From Acidobacteriota bacterium (GTDB lineage Bacteria; Acidobacteriota; Blastocatellia; Pyrinomonadales; Pyrinomonadaceae): a stretch of 64,000 nt of DNA. The DNA lies in the NCBI GenBank assembly GCA_003223935.1, contig QHXQ01000037.1:1-64000 (forward strand), given 5' to 3'. Made by a program: the position numbers and the translations under genes. Shown here piece after piece: positions 17,581 through 26,736 of this stretch. How positions within the stretch are numbered: the first letter of the stretch is position 1; the number at the start of each line of letters is the position of its first letter. The notes below the pieces were generated by a model. The model was not told where the DNA came from. It did no database searches and saw only the letters and a program-made list of their open reading frames with translations.

Positions 17581-18081
17581 CTAATCAAACTGTCCGTGCA
17601 GCTTCGCGTAAGTCGTCGCTAAGTCTTCGGGCAGGACGCGGGTTTCGCCGATGTTGGACATGAAGTTGGCGTCGCCTGTCCAGCGTGGGAGGACGTGGAG
17701 GTGTACGTGGCCGGCGACGCCTGCGCCGGCGGCGCGACCTAAGTTCATGCCGAGGTTGAAGCCGTCGGGGCGGTAGGCGGCGCGGAGGATGGTTTGCGCG
17801 CGCTTGGCTAAGTCCATCATCTCGTCGGTCGCGGGTTTTGAGACGGCGTCGAGGTCGGCGGTGTGTTGGTAGGGGATGATGAGCAGGTGGCCGTTGGTGT
17901 AGGGGAAGCGGTTGAGGACGATGTAGTTGTACTCGGCGCGGTGGACGATGTAGTTGCTTTCGTCGTGCTCAGTGTCTTGATGAAGCGCGCAGAAGATGCA
18001 AGCGGGCGCGTCGCCTGTTGGCTCGTCCGCGCCCGCGCCTTTGATGTATTGATAACGCCAAGGAGTCCAGAGCCTGTCCAC
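17581..18081 (-). CDS. HIT-family nucleotide hydrolase/phosphorylase
   Basis: 166 aa. Histidine-triad HVHLHVLPRW near residues 123-132, preceded by CIFCALHQ (zinc-type Cys pair) and NRFPYTNGHLLIIPYQH. The Cys pair and length fit the HIT subgroup related to AP4A phosphorylase and HinT-like hydrolases. A cytoplasmic housekeeping role in nucleotide turnover is likely; the exact substrate is not deducible. Confidence 0.92.
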   Translation of the reverse strand: MDRLWTPWRYQYIKGAGADEPTGDAPACIFCALHQDTEHDESNYIVHRAEYNYIVLNRFPYTNGHLLIIPYQHTADLDAVSKPATDEMMDLAKRAQTILRAAYRPDGFNLGMNLGRAAGAGVAGHVHLHVLPRWTGDANFMSNIGETRVLPEDLATTYAKLHGQFD

Positions 18082-18116
18082 GTTTAGCTTTCACTCCGTA
18101 GGGCGGCTGAACTGTT

Positions 18117-18488
18117 TCACATGAGCGGTGGCGTCTGACTGCCGCCGCCTTCTTGGCCGGCGGGCGCGCTCTCAGTCGGCGCAGACGTTTGTGGTGCAGT
18201 CGTGCCGTCGGCTTCGAGGTTGATCAGTTCTTTCATCTCTTTGCCGGGTTTGAAATAGGGGACGCGCTTGGCGGGGATGTCAACGGGCGCGCCGGTCTTG
18301 GGGTTGCGCCCGCGTCGTGCGCCGCGCGAACGCACGCGGAAACTGCCGAAGCCGCGCAGTTCGATCTTCTCGCCGTGATTCAAAGTCTCAATGATCGACT
18401 CGAAGACGATCTCGACGAGTCGTTCGGCGTCCTTCTTGGTCAACTCGGCCGCCCGCGCGACATCTTCGACCAACTCCGCTTTCGTCAT
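18117..18488 (-). CDS. HU/IHF-family DNA-binding protein
   Basis: 123 aa. MTKAELVEDVARAAELTKKD, ELRGFGSFRVRSRGARRGRN and the arm sequence PKTGAPVDIPAKRVPYFKPG are the standard HU/IHF core of about 94 residues. A Thr/Pro/Ala/Gly-rich tail of about 28 residues is added. GAGGTG is spaced five bases before ATG 18488; a longer reading upstream lacks homology. It packages or bends the chromosome, and it lies 35 bases upstream of the HIT gene. Confidence 0.95.
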   Translation of the reverse strand: MTKAELVEDVARAAELTKKDAERLVEIVFESIIETLNHGEKIELRGFGSFRVRSRGARRGRNPKTGAPVDIPAKRVPYFKPGKEMKELINLEADGTTAPQTSAPTESAPAGQEGGGSQTPPLM

Positions 18489-18671
18489 ACATGCACCTCG
18501 CAAAAGGAAAGGCTTGGGGATGAGCCACAACGATCATTTACAGATCACAAAGCTTTAATAGCCAGTTTTCAAAGCCAACTCGTACAGTAGCAGAAACCGT
18601 CAATTCAGGGCAAGACGGAAGCTACGCCCAGCCAACAGCTTACATCAGATGAGACTGAACCGGACAAAGTG

Positions 18672-18710
18672 AAAGCCCCACGATGGCTCAAGCAGTGATC
18701 GCGGGGCTTT
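18672..18710 (-). terminator. Rho-independent terminator after rpsA
   Basis: AAAGCCCCACGAT pairs with ATCGCGGGGCTTT around a short loop; read on the minus strand the stem ends in CTTT and is just past the rpsA stop. Confidence 0.8.
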
Positions 18711-18732
18711 ACAATACAGAAGTTAAGCGCGC

Positions 18733-20691
18733 TTAACTTTCTTTGTCTTCATCCGTGCTGGTCGGCCGGTTCAAGAGACCGCCGAGTTCGGCGAGCGAGG
18801 CCATGCCGCCGCGCGCTTCTGAAGAGTAGCTCTTGGTATCAACAATCGGCTCGTCGTGGGCGACGGCGCGGTGCGACAGTCCGATCTTCTTCGTGTCCTG
18901 CTCGATGCGCAGGATGCGGAAGTCCATCTCCTGCCCGACCTGCGCCACGTCCTCAGGCCGATTGACGCGCTCTTCTGATAACTCGGAGACGTGGCACAAG
19001 CCTTCGAGACCTTCTGCCAACTCGACGAACGCGCCGAAGTTGGCAAAGCGCGTGATCTTGCCTTTGATGATGTCGCCCGGCTTGTGCTCGTTGATGAAGC
19101 GATCCCAAGCACTCTGCTCCGTGTCTTTGATCGAGAGCGAGAGCCGGCGATTCTCCGTGTCAATGTTGGTGATGACCGCTTCGATCTCCTGCCCCTTCTT
19201 CAAGACCTCGCCCGGATGCTTGACGCGCTTGTTCCAAGAGATGTCGGAGACGTGGACGAGGCCGTCAATGCCCTCTTCGATCTCGATGAACGCGCCGAAG
19301 TCCGTCAGGTTACGCACGCGCCCGTGGATGCGCGAGCCGATCTGATAGCGTTCGCGCAAGGTGTCCCAAGGGTTCGGCTGCACCTGCTTCATGCCGAGAC
19401 TGATGCGGCGCGCGCGCGGGTCAACGCCGAGCACTTCAGCTTCGACCGTGTCGCCGACGTTGACCAATTTCCCCGGATGCTTCGTCCGCTTCGACCAACT
19501 CATTTCGGAGACGTGCACGAGACCTTCCACGCCCGGTTCAAGCTCAACGAATGCGCCGTAGTCGGTCACGCTCGCAATCGTGCCTTTGACGCGCGTGCCG
19601 ATGATGAAACGTTCCTCGACACTCTCCCAAGGATCGGGCAGCAACTGTTTGTAGCCGAGCGAGACGCGCTCGCGGTCCCGATCAAATTTTAAGACCTTGA
19701 CCTGCACGTTCTCGCCGACCCTGAACATCTCACCGGGATTTTGCAAACGCCCCCAAGACATGTCGGTCACGTGCAGCAGGCCGTCAATGCCGCCCAAGTC
19801 AACAAACGCGCCGTAGTCGGTCAGGTTCTTGATCTGCCCTTCGACGATGATGCCCTCTTCGAGTTGATCGAGCGTCGAGTCTTTCTTCGACTCGTTCTGC
19901 TCTTCAAGGACGGCCTTGCGCGAGAGCACGACGTTTGAGCGTTTGCGGTTGAGCTTGATGACCTTCGCTTCGATCTCTTGATTCTTGAGCGAGTCGAGAT
20001 TGCGCACGGGCCGCGAATCAACTTGCGAGCCGGGCAAGAATGCCGCCACACCGTCAACATCAACGCGCAAGCCGCCCTTGACGCGCTCGACGATGCGCCC
20101 TTTGACCGGCGTGCCTTCGCGGTAAGCCTTCTCCAGATCGTCCCACGCGCGCATGCGCACGGCGTCGGCGCGCGACAAGACGGGCTGCCCTTCTTGCGAC
20201 TCCATGCTCTTGATGAGCACTTCGACTTCGTCGCCGCGCTTGACCATGACCTCGCCGTTCTCCATGAACTCTTCGAGCGGCACGAGACCTTCGGACTTGA
20301 AGCCGAAGTCTATGACGACGCCACGGTCGTTGATGCCGATGACCTTGCCGGGCACGACCGAGCCTTCTTGGAAGTTGGCCTTTTCGGCCTGCTCCTGCTC
20401 GTACTGTTCGAGGATCGCGCCGAAGTCGGAATCGCTCGCGCCGCGCGGCTCTTCCTCTTCGTCGGCGTGAGCGGTTTCGGCGGCGGGTGTGCTCGCGTAC
20501 GTCGCCGGTATCCGGTGCTCTTCCTTTGCAGTTGGCTCGACCGCAGAAGCGGGCGCGGCTGCGGTGGGTGAGTTGCTGCTGGTGTGCACGTCGCTCGCCG
20601 GTGCGGTCGTGGCGGTCGCGCTGGTTTGAGTCTGCTCGTTGTCGCTGTCGTTGGTTGTGCCGGCGGCCGGCTTGTTCTCTTCAGTGGCCAT
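18733..20691 (-). CDS. rpsA: 30S ribosomal protein S1
   Basis: 652 aa from ATG 20691 (MATEENKPA). Six S1 RNA-binding domains follow one another; the last four have the strong pattern of DYGAFVDLGGIDGLLHVTDM type and end with SLGYKQ/SLGMKQ/SLSIKD. A low-complexity Ala/Thr/Glu N-terminus of about 95 residues precedes the first domain, longer than in E. coli (557 aa). It binds mRNA on the 30S subunit during initiation. The ORF could extend upstream but homology and composition favour this start. Confidence 0.96.
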   Translation of the reverse strand: MATEENKPAAGTTNDSDNEQTQTSATATTAPASDVHTSSNSPTAAAPASAVEPTAKEEHRIPATYASTPAAETAHADEEEEPRGASDSDFGAILEQYEQEQAEKANFQEGSVVPGKVIGINDRGVVIDFGFKSEGLVPLEEFMENGEVMVKRGDEVEVLIKSMESQEGQPVLSRADAVRMRAWDDLEKAYREGTPVKGRIVERVKGGLRVDVDGVAAFLPGSQVDSRPVRNLDSLKNQEIEAKVIKLNRKRSNVVLSRKAVLEEQNESKKDSTLDQLEEGIIVEGQIKNLTDYGAFVDLGGIDGLLHVTDMSWGRLQNPGEMFRVGENVQVKVLKFDRDRERVSLGYKQLLPDPWESVEERFIIGTRVKGTIASVTDYGAFVELEPGVEGLVHVSEMSWSKRTKHPGKLVNVGDTVEAEVLGVDPRARRISLGMKQVQPNPWDTLRERYQIGSRIHGRVRNLTDFGAFIEIEEGIDGLVHVSDISWNKRVKHPGEVLKKGQEIEAVITNIDTENRRLSLSIKDTEQSAWDRFINEHKPGDIIKGKITRFANFGAFVELAEGLEGLCHVSELSEERVNRPEDVAQVGQEMDFRILRIEQDTKKIGLSHRAVAHDEPIVDTKSYSSEARGGMASLAELGGLLNRPTSTDEDKES

Positions 20692-21118
20692 GAAAACTCT
20701 TTTGGACTCCTCCGATTGTTCTCGACGCGCGGCGACGCTCTCGCACATGCGCGCCGTCCGGTTCAGCCCCCTCTATGCCATCGCGTGCAACGGGCCGGGG
20801 CGCGTCGCGCATGGACACTCGACGCGCGTTCGGCTAATGTGCCGCGATGCTGTGGCTGATTGTCGGATGCTTAGCTTACGAGGCGGGTAGGCGAGCCGTC
20901 AAGAAAATGGAAAGGTTTTTGTTAGCGTCACAGTTTCCGTCTTGCCCGTGGATCACCCGCGTGACCCGACCATCACCAGTCGCTTAACCGGATGACTCGC
21001 ACTGTACACGCCTGCGCGCAGGCATGTCAAGAAGGCAGTGATGAGTGCCGAGTGACAAGTGACGAGCAAGCAGTTGTTTTAACTCGGCACTCGTCATTTA
21101 TCACTCGGCACTGCTCTT
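20692..21118. other. Intergenic region upstream of rpsA
   Basis: 427 bases. Contains a candidate rpsA promoter (20873-20902) with a leader of about 170-180 bases, a 14-base perfect palindrome GCCTGCGCGCAGGC at 21010-21023, and a flavour-B repeat from 21033. No further coding signal seen. Confidence 0.6.
20873..20902 (-). promoter_or_regulatory. Candidate rpsA promoter
   Basis: On the minus strand TTGACG (20897-20902), an 18-base spacer, then TAAGCT (20873-20878). Confidence 0.45.
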
Positions 21119-21121
21119 TTA
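21033..21121. repeat. Heptad inverted repeat, flavour B with flavour-A core
   Basis: GCAGTGATGAGTGCCGAGTG left and CACTCGGCACTGC right; the middle AGCAGTTGTTTTAACT matches the core of flavour-A copies, so the flavours are related. The right end overlaps the stop codon of the propeller protein. Confidence 0.85.
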
Positions 21122-23515
21122 CTTCGTGCCGACCGCAGCCGCGCTGCCCGCGCGGCTGGCGACATAGATGCCGGCCGAGTGTGAGCCGATGAGGATGCGG
21201 TTCGGATCGTTCTGATCGAAGGCGAGCGCCCAGACGCGCCGACTCGGCAAGTCCGGATCGATCCGCTTCCAAGTCATGCCGGCGTCGGTCGAATGAAAGA
21301 CGCCGTTCCCTTCTTCGCGCTCGTAAGCGCTGCCGACGAACATCTCGTCCGTGTTGTGCGGATTGATCAGGATCGAGGTGTAGCTGCCGTAAGGCAGATT
21401 GCCGCCGCGCCTGATCCATTTCTCGCCGCCGTCGTGCGAGAGCAATAGTTGTTGCGTCGTGCCGACGTAGATATAAGCCGGGCGCTGCGGGTCTTGCACG
21501 ATGATGTTGATGGGCGCGGCGGCGGTGATGCCTGAGACCTGCTCCCAAGTCTGCCCGCCATCGCGCGAGACGAGCACGCCGGACTTAGACGTGCCGACCC
21601 AGACGGTTTGCGGCATCTTGGTGGAGGTCGAGACGCAGAGCGTGCGCGCGTCCATGTCAGGCCCGAACGGCAGCTTCGTCCAACCCTTTACGGGGTCGGC
21701 GCTGCGATAGAGACCGTTGTTCGTCGCGGCGAGGATGACCGGCCCCGCTTGATCTTCCATGAAGGCGAGCGCGTTGATCGTCTCCGTGAGACCGATCGGC
21801 GCGGTCTGGATGCCTTGCGCGGTATTGAGCGTGGTCTTGCCGCCGCCGAGACCGAGCGCCGCGAGCGTCGTGTCGTCGAACGTGCCCGTGACCGGCAGTT
21901 GCTTGTCGGTCTGGAATCTTCTGAGCGCCTCAATCGTGCGCGGGCCAGCCACGCCGTCGGGCGTGCCTATGTTGTAGCCCGCCGCATTCAACGCCGCTTG
22001 CGCCGCTTTCGTCTGCGCGCTCGCGCTGCCCGCAGCGTTCGGCACGGGCGGCGCAGTCGGTTGGGCGTCGGCCGTTGTCATGCTTCTGCGCGCCGCCGCT
22101 CTGCGTCTGGCTGCGACCGTGCCGCGTCGTCTTGTCGGGCGCGCGGCCGGCGACTCGACGTTCGGCGCGCCAATCGGGGCCCAAGATGCGCCGCGATCCG
22201 TCGAGCGATACAGGCCGAGGTTCGTGCCGAGATAGATGATGTTGGGGTTGCGTTGGTCTTGCAGCATCGCGTAAGTGATCAGGCGATCCGGCATGTTGCG
22301 CATCGAAGGTTGCCAAGTCTCGCCGCTGTCGCTGCTGACGAAGAAGAAGCCGCCGCCGGTCGCCGTGTTGATGGTCGAAGCGTAGATGCGGCCGGGCTGA
22401 CTGCTGTCGGGCAAGATGAAGTAAGCGCGCCGGCCTGAATAACCTTGATTGCTCGGCACGAAACTCTTGCCGCCGTCGCGCGAGACCATCACGCCGTAGT
22501 TGTTCGTACCGATGTACACAGTTTGCGGTGCGTCTGGATGCACGGCGATGGCATTGATCTCAAGCTTGCGCGAAGTGGTGAGCATCCACGAATCGCCGCC
22601 GTTCAAGGTGCGCCAGAAGCCTTCGGTTGTGCCGGCGTAGATGGCGTTGGGCTGCGCGGGGTTTTGCAGGATGTCGCGCGTGCGTCGCGACTGCGAAGGG
22701 ATGCCCTGCACTTTGCGGAACTGCGTGCCCGCGTTGTGCGTCTCGTAGATACCGCTGCACGCGGACATGATCACGTGGTTAGGATCGCGTCGGTCAATCT
22801 CGATGGCGAACACGTCCGAGTCGTCAATGATGCCGTTCTTAATTGACTTCCAAGTCTGCCCGCCGTCTTCGGTCTTCCAAGGCAGATGCCAAGTGCCCGC
22901 ATAGATCGCGTTCGTCGTGCGCGGATCGAAGGCGACCGATTCAACGTCGCGTATATCGGGGTAAGCATCGGTCGGCATTTGCGTCCAAGTGTCGCCGGAG
23001 TCTTTTGAGACGAAGACGCCGTGATGCGTGCCGGCGGCGAGGAAGTTCGGATCGGACTGCGCTTGCGCGAGCGAAAAGACCGACTCGGTCTTCAACTCGT
23101 AGGACTCGCGCCAAGTCTGCCCGCCGTCGGTCGTCTTGAAAAACCCGCCCGGCTCTTTGTGCTTGTGTGCAGCGGCGTAGAGCGTGTTTGAATCGCGCGG
23201 GTCAATGATCAGGTTGTCAATGTAGAGACCGGGATGGTTGAAACTAGAAATGCGCGCCCAATGGGCCGCGCCGTCATGCGAAGTGTAAAGCTGGCCGTCA
23301 ATCGTGCCGAAGAATAGATGCTGCGGGTCGCGCGGATCGACGACGAGCGAGCGCACGTCGCCGCCCATCGGGCCTGTGATCTCCCAGTCCACCGGGCGCG
23401 CGGACGCATCGGTCGTCGTACCTGCGTGATCGGGTTTGTCAGCCGCGCGGCTCGCGTGCAAGGCGAACGGTGCACAGAGTATTAACGCGAAGATTAAGGG
23501 CAAGAATTTTTTCAT
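21119..23515 (-). CDS. Exported Asp-box (BNR) propeller protein with inserted peptidoglycan-binding domain
   Basis: 798 aa from ATG 23515 (MKKFLPLIFALILCAPFALH signal peptide). At least ten Asp-box repeats such as TTDGGQTW, SKDSGDTW, TEDGGQTW, SSDSGETW, STDRGASW, SRDGGQTW and STDAGMTW indicate one or two sortilin/sialidase-like propellers. Between them, after an Arg/Ala-rich linker, residues about 500-557 form a PG_binding_1 domain (AALNAAGYNIGTPDG .. RRFQTDKQLPVTGTFDDTTL). The protein is probably periplasmic and wall-tethered. No catalytic sialidase residues are evident. AAAGGA about 11 bases upstream supports the start; a second ATG four codons earlier is possible. Confidence 0.85.
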   Translation of the reverse strand: MKKFLPLIFALILCAPFALHASRAADKPDHAGTTTDASARPVDWEITGPMGGDVRSLVVDPRDPQHLFFGTIDGQLYTSHDGAAHWARISSFNHPGLYIDNLIIDPRDSNTLYAAAHKHKEPGGFFKTTDGGQTWRESYELKTESVFSLAQAQSDPNFLAAGTHHGVFVSKDSGDTWTQMPTDAYPDIRDVESVAFDPRTTNAIYAGTWHLPWKTEDGGQTWKSIKNGIIDDSDVFAIEIDRRDPNHVIMSACSGIYETHNAGTQFRKVQGIPSQSRRTRDILQNPAQPNAIYAGTTEGFWRTLNGGDSWMLTTSRKLEINAIAVHPDAPQTVYIGTNNYGVMVSRDGGKSFVPSNQGYSGRRAYFILPDSSQPGRIYASTINTATGGGFFFVSSDSGETWQPSMRNMPDRLITYAMLQDQRNPNIIYLGTNLGLYRSTDRGASWAPIGAPNVESPAARPTRRRGTVAARRRAAARRSMTTADAQPTAPPVPNAAGSASAQTKAAQAALNAAGYNIGTPDGVAGPRTIEALRRFQTDKQLPVTGTFDDTTLAALGLGGGKTTLNTAQGIQTAPIGLTETINALAFMEDQAGPVILAATNNGLYRSADPVKGWTKLPFGPDMDARTLCVSTSTKMPQTVWVGTSKSGVLVSRDGGQTWEQVSGITAAAPINIIVQDPQRPAYIYVGTTQQLLLSHDGGEKWIRRGGNLPYGSYTSILINPHNTDEMFVGSAYEREEGNGVFHSTDAGMTWKRIDPDLPSRRVWALAFDQNDPNRILIGSHSAGIYVASRAGSAAAVGTK

Positions 23516-23582
23516 CAGCGGGATCATCCTTTGCGCGTCTCTGATGATGTAAGCTCGCAACGCGGGGGCGCTGCTACGGTTG

Positions 23583-23611
23583 TTATTACTGGAAAAGTCG
23601 AGGGAGAGCAA
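23583..23611 (-). promoter_or_regulatory. Candidate promoter of the Asp-box protein
   Basis: Minus strand TTGCTC (23606-23611), 17-base spacer, TAATAA (23583-23588); leader about 60 bases. Confidence 0.4.
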
Positions 23612-23679
23612 GCCGCGAGGTTAGGATGCGGCGAACTTTTATGGTCGTTGCATGTTTTTGCTGTCCCACGAAGAGCATC

Positions 23680-23728
23680 AAAAAAGCGAAGCGGGCGATG
23701 TCTTGTGCAAGACACCGCCCGCGTTCGG
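23680..23728 (-). terminator. Strong terminator after the OmpA-like gene
   Basis: GCGGGCGGTGTCTTG pairs with CAAGACATCGCCCGC (one mismatch, 23691-23722) and is followed on the minus strand by TTCGCTTTTTT. Confidence 0.9.
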
Positions 23729-23772
23729 TTCAGGTCGCGGCTGACAGTGCAGACGCGAGCGTTAGTTTAGGT

Positions 23773-26217
23773 TTACTCCTCATCATCGCGGCCACGACGA
23801 TGCCGCCCACGCCGCACCGGGTGCCGCACCGCCGCCGGCTTCACTTCGCTGACGTCCACGGTCGGACTAGCCGTTGGCGGCGTCGCCCCCGACGGCACGA
23901 TCCACAACTCGGTGGTCGGCTCTTCCTTATAGCCACCATCCACCGTCACCAGTCGCCCGGCATCAATCCCGCGCGAATTGACCAGATAATCCTTCGCCCG
24001 GTCGGCCCGTGCTTGCCCTTCACCGGGTCGGCTGGTACGCCCACCGTAACCGATGATGTAGCCTTGCGCGCCCGGATTGGCTTGCAACTCGTTGGCGAAG
24101 TTGTCGAGCCGGGCTTTCTCGTCGTTGCGTTTGATGTTCCCGTACTCGTCAAACTTACGCGGTAGGTTCGGTGGAGCGACGCCCGCCGTGCAAGAAGCCG
24201 AAGCCGTGCAGGACGGGTCGAGACCGCCCACTGTCACCGTTCCTGTAATCGAAGTAGCAGTGATGCCCGCAGTGTTAACCGTGATCGAGCTAGTGCCCTG
24301 ACCAGAGGTAATCGTGCCGGCTGAGACCGTCCAGCTGTAGGTCAACGAAGCGTTCGGGTTGCCGCCCGATACGTTCGCCGTGAACGTCACCGGCCCGCCC
24401 AACTGAGTCAGACTCGACGGGCAATCAACCGTGATGGTCGGACATGGCGGCGTCGGCGCGGGCCGGCACTCGCACGCCGTGACCGTCACGCTCGCGTTGG
24501 CATAAGCGATACAACCGCAGCCATCATCCACTTCGACCGTCGCCGTATATGTGCCCGGTGCTGCGCCCGACAAATCCCACGTCACGTTCGGCCCGTCGCC
24601 CGTGATCCGCCCGCCCGTCGTTGACCACGTGTAGAGCAGCGTGTCGCCATCGGGGTCGGTCGCCGTTGCGGCCAACTGTACTGACGTGCTCGACGGGGTG
24701 CAGCCTTCTGCTGGAATTTGACCCGCCGGGCAATTCGCGGCCAACGTCACGGTCGCCGGATTAGCCGCGAGACTGACGGTCGGCGGATTGTTCGGCAGCG
24801 TAATCGGCGCACGCGCGTTGCGGTGGCCGGCGAAGAGTTGGAAGCCGAAGCCGTGCGGGTCGGTTGATTGAATGAAACCGGCCGGGAAGTTGTTGTTGCT
24901 ATGGAACAGCCGCTCGCCCTGTTGGTTCAGATGCGCGCGATACCACGCGCTCACGCCCCACCAACTCTTCGGGAAGATGCGGATGCCGCCCAAGAATTCC
25001 ACCGGATTGTTCGGAAACGCATTCTGCGTGCGCGAACCGACGTAGTTGGTCGACTTCAACTCGATGATGGGCTGGAAGTGTTTATTGATCGGGAAGTCGA
25101 AGCCGACGCCCGACAGGACTTCGTCAGGCCGGTCGAGCAGCGCCACATCGCCGCCGCCGAACGCATCGCTCTTCGGGTTACTGTTTTTGATATAGCCAAG
25201 GTTACCCGTCAGATTGATGTGCTTGGTCAGACGTCCGCTGACAGTGCCGACGATCCCGAAGTCGCCGATGTTACCGCCGGGGCTTGCGCCGCGCTGCAAC
25301 ATGTTGAAGCCCTGAAAGTCCTTCGCCTTGTCTGCATACCAGCGATAGAAGGGCACGAGGGCCACTTCCAACGGCCGCTCAGGCGCGGTCAGCGCGATCT
25401 TCGCGCCGGCCGTGAACGTGCTGAAGCTTGACTGCCCGTAGAGCCGATTGATGAACGGCGCATCGGGCAAGTACGAAGGCGCGATGGTGAACGTCGCCGG
25501 CACAAGTTGTGCACGTGTCGTCAACGTCGCCGGCACAACCGTCGTCGTCAGCACGATGCCCGGCAGGATGCTGTTGCTGCCGCCGCCCGAAGCCGGCCCC
25601 AGAGTGGCCGTGAAGGGCGGGCCGCCTGTGCGATCAAAGCCGAAGCCTGCGGCCGTGCCGCCCGTAAATGGGAACTGCACGAAGAACGGCCCGCCCGGTA
25701 GCCGCGAGATGACGGTGCCGAAGCCGCGCGCCTGTGCCGCTAACGGCGTGATCACGACGATGCCGCCGCTGCGCAATTGGTTCGGACTAAAAGTCACGAC
25801 GCCAGTCGGGCTGATCTGCGGAATAGACAGGAACAACTGCGAGTTCGGCAGATAGAAGCTCGACAGTTGTGATGGAGTATTGACCTTCACCCCGCGATAA
25901 GCGTCCGTGTTGAAGAACAACTCGATGTGGTCGCTCAAACCAAGCTGGAAGCTGATCGGGACTTCCGTGATGTCCACGTTGCCGGGGTCGCGGTCAAAGT
26001 TGCTATAGGCAATGCTGAAGGTGAACTCATGCTTCCTCAACGTCTGCCCATCATAGATAGTGAACAGGCCCGTAGGCCCGCCGGGCTGCCCCCCTGTGCC
26101 GACGGTCGGGGCAATATTGCGCGGATCGCCTTCCGACCGGAGTGTTTGTGCTGTGGCTGCAGCACACAGCGCCAACAGTATGAGCGCCAACCAGAGCGCC
26201 CTTCTCGCGAGTCTCAT
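23773..26217 (-). CDS. Outer-membrane OmpA-family protein with Ig/PKD-like repeats
   Basis: 814 aa from ATG 26217, with AGGAGG six bases upstream and signal peptide MRLARRALWLALILLALCAA. Residues about 40-470 look like an outer-membrane beta-barrel (alternating aromatic strands, GFGFQLFAGHRNARAP at the end). About 473-690 hold two Ig/PKD-like domains (ATDPDGDTLLYTWSTTGGRI; SLTYSWTVSAGTITSGQG) separated by Cys-rich linkers. About 686-786 is an OmpA-like domain (RLDNFANELQANPGAQGYII ... RADRAKDYLV) followed by a His/Arg/Asp tail. It may link the outer membrane to peptidoglycan while acting as porin or sensor; the barrel function is inferred. Confidence 0.8.
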   Translation of the reverse strand: MRLARRALWLALILLALCAAATAQTLRSEGDPRNIAPTVGTGGQPGGPTGLFTIYDGQTLRKHEFTFSIAYSNFDRDPGNVDITEVPISFQLGLSDHIELFFNTDAYRGVKVNTPSQLSSFYLPNSQLFLSIPQISPTGVVTFSPNQLRSGGIVVITPLAAQARGFGTVISRLPGGPFFVQFPFTGGTAAGFGFDRTGGPPFTATLGPASGGGSNSILPGIVLTTTVVPATLTTRAQLVPATFTIAPSYLPDAPFINRLYGQSSFSTFTAGAKIALTAPERPLEVALVPFYRWYADKAKDFQGFNMLQRGASPGGNIGDFGIVGTVSGRLTKHINLTGNLGYIKNSNPKSDAFGGGDVALLDRPDEVLSGVGFDFPINKHFQPIIELKSTNYVGSRTQNAFPNNPVEFLGGIRIFPKSWWGVSAWYRAHLNQQGERLFHSNNNFPAGFIQSTDPHGFGFQLFAGHRNARAPITLPNNPPTVSLAANPATVTLAANCPAGQIPAEGCTPSSTSVQLAATATDPDGDTLLYTWSTTGGRITGDGPNVTWDLSGAAPGTYTATVEVDDGCGCIAYANASVTVTACECRPAPTPPCPTITVDCPSSLTQLGGPVTFTANVSGGNPNASLTYSWTVSAGTITSGQGTSSITVNTAGITATSITGTVTVGGLDPSCTASASCTAGVAPPNLPRKFDEYGNIKRNDEKARLDNFANELQANPGAQGYIIGYGGRTSRPGEGQARADRAKDYLVNSRGIDAGRLVTVDGGYKEEPTTELWIVPSGATPPTASPTVDVSEVKPAAVRHPVRRGRHRRGRDDEE

Positions 26218-26736
26218 CGCATTCCTCCTGCGAAATGAGTTTGGTACCTTTGCGGGCAGGGGCGACCGCACCAAGTGAGTTGCCGGTTCGACCTGAAGGG
26301 ACTTGTGTTGACTGTTACCAGTAGACCCCCCAAGCGCGACCCGGACAACCGACCGAGACGCAGTCGCTCCGAGACTACAAGCGTCCAACCCAAAGTCAAA
26401 ATAGAACTGCTACCGCCCTCGACCGAACCACGACTTGTAGCTGGAGCGGAGCAGCGAGAGGAGCCGAACCCTTGAAAAGAGTTCACGGGCGCTAGTGCTG
26501 CCTCTTACGCCTCTCAACTGAATTGTCTCGTTTATGCAACGCGCGCGTTACTGCTCATGCAAACAGCCCCGCGCTGTCAACGCCAATGAAATTCGTCGTC
26601 AAGAACGTCGGTCGTTCATTGACTAACGGCTCAACATTAAGTTCTTGGACAACAAACTCCGTCAGACCATAGCGTAGATTGTCATGGAAATCAAGACTTT
26701 TTCCCTATTTAGCTAGAAAAATCCCACACATTTTTG
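26218..26736. other. Intergenic region between the OmpA-like gene and gdhA
   Basis: 519 bases, AT-richer toward the gdhA end. Possible minus-strand promoter TTGACT (26394-26399), 16-base spacer, TAGTCT (26372-26377). A second isolated TTGACA (26575-26580) lacks a good -10. A weak AAAAAT/ATTTTT hairpin (26717-26735) directly after the gdhA stop may terminate it. No coding or RNA gene seen. Confidence 0.5.
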
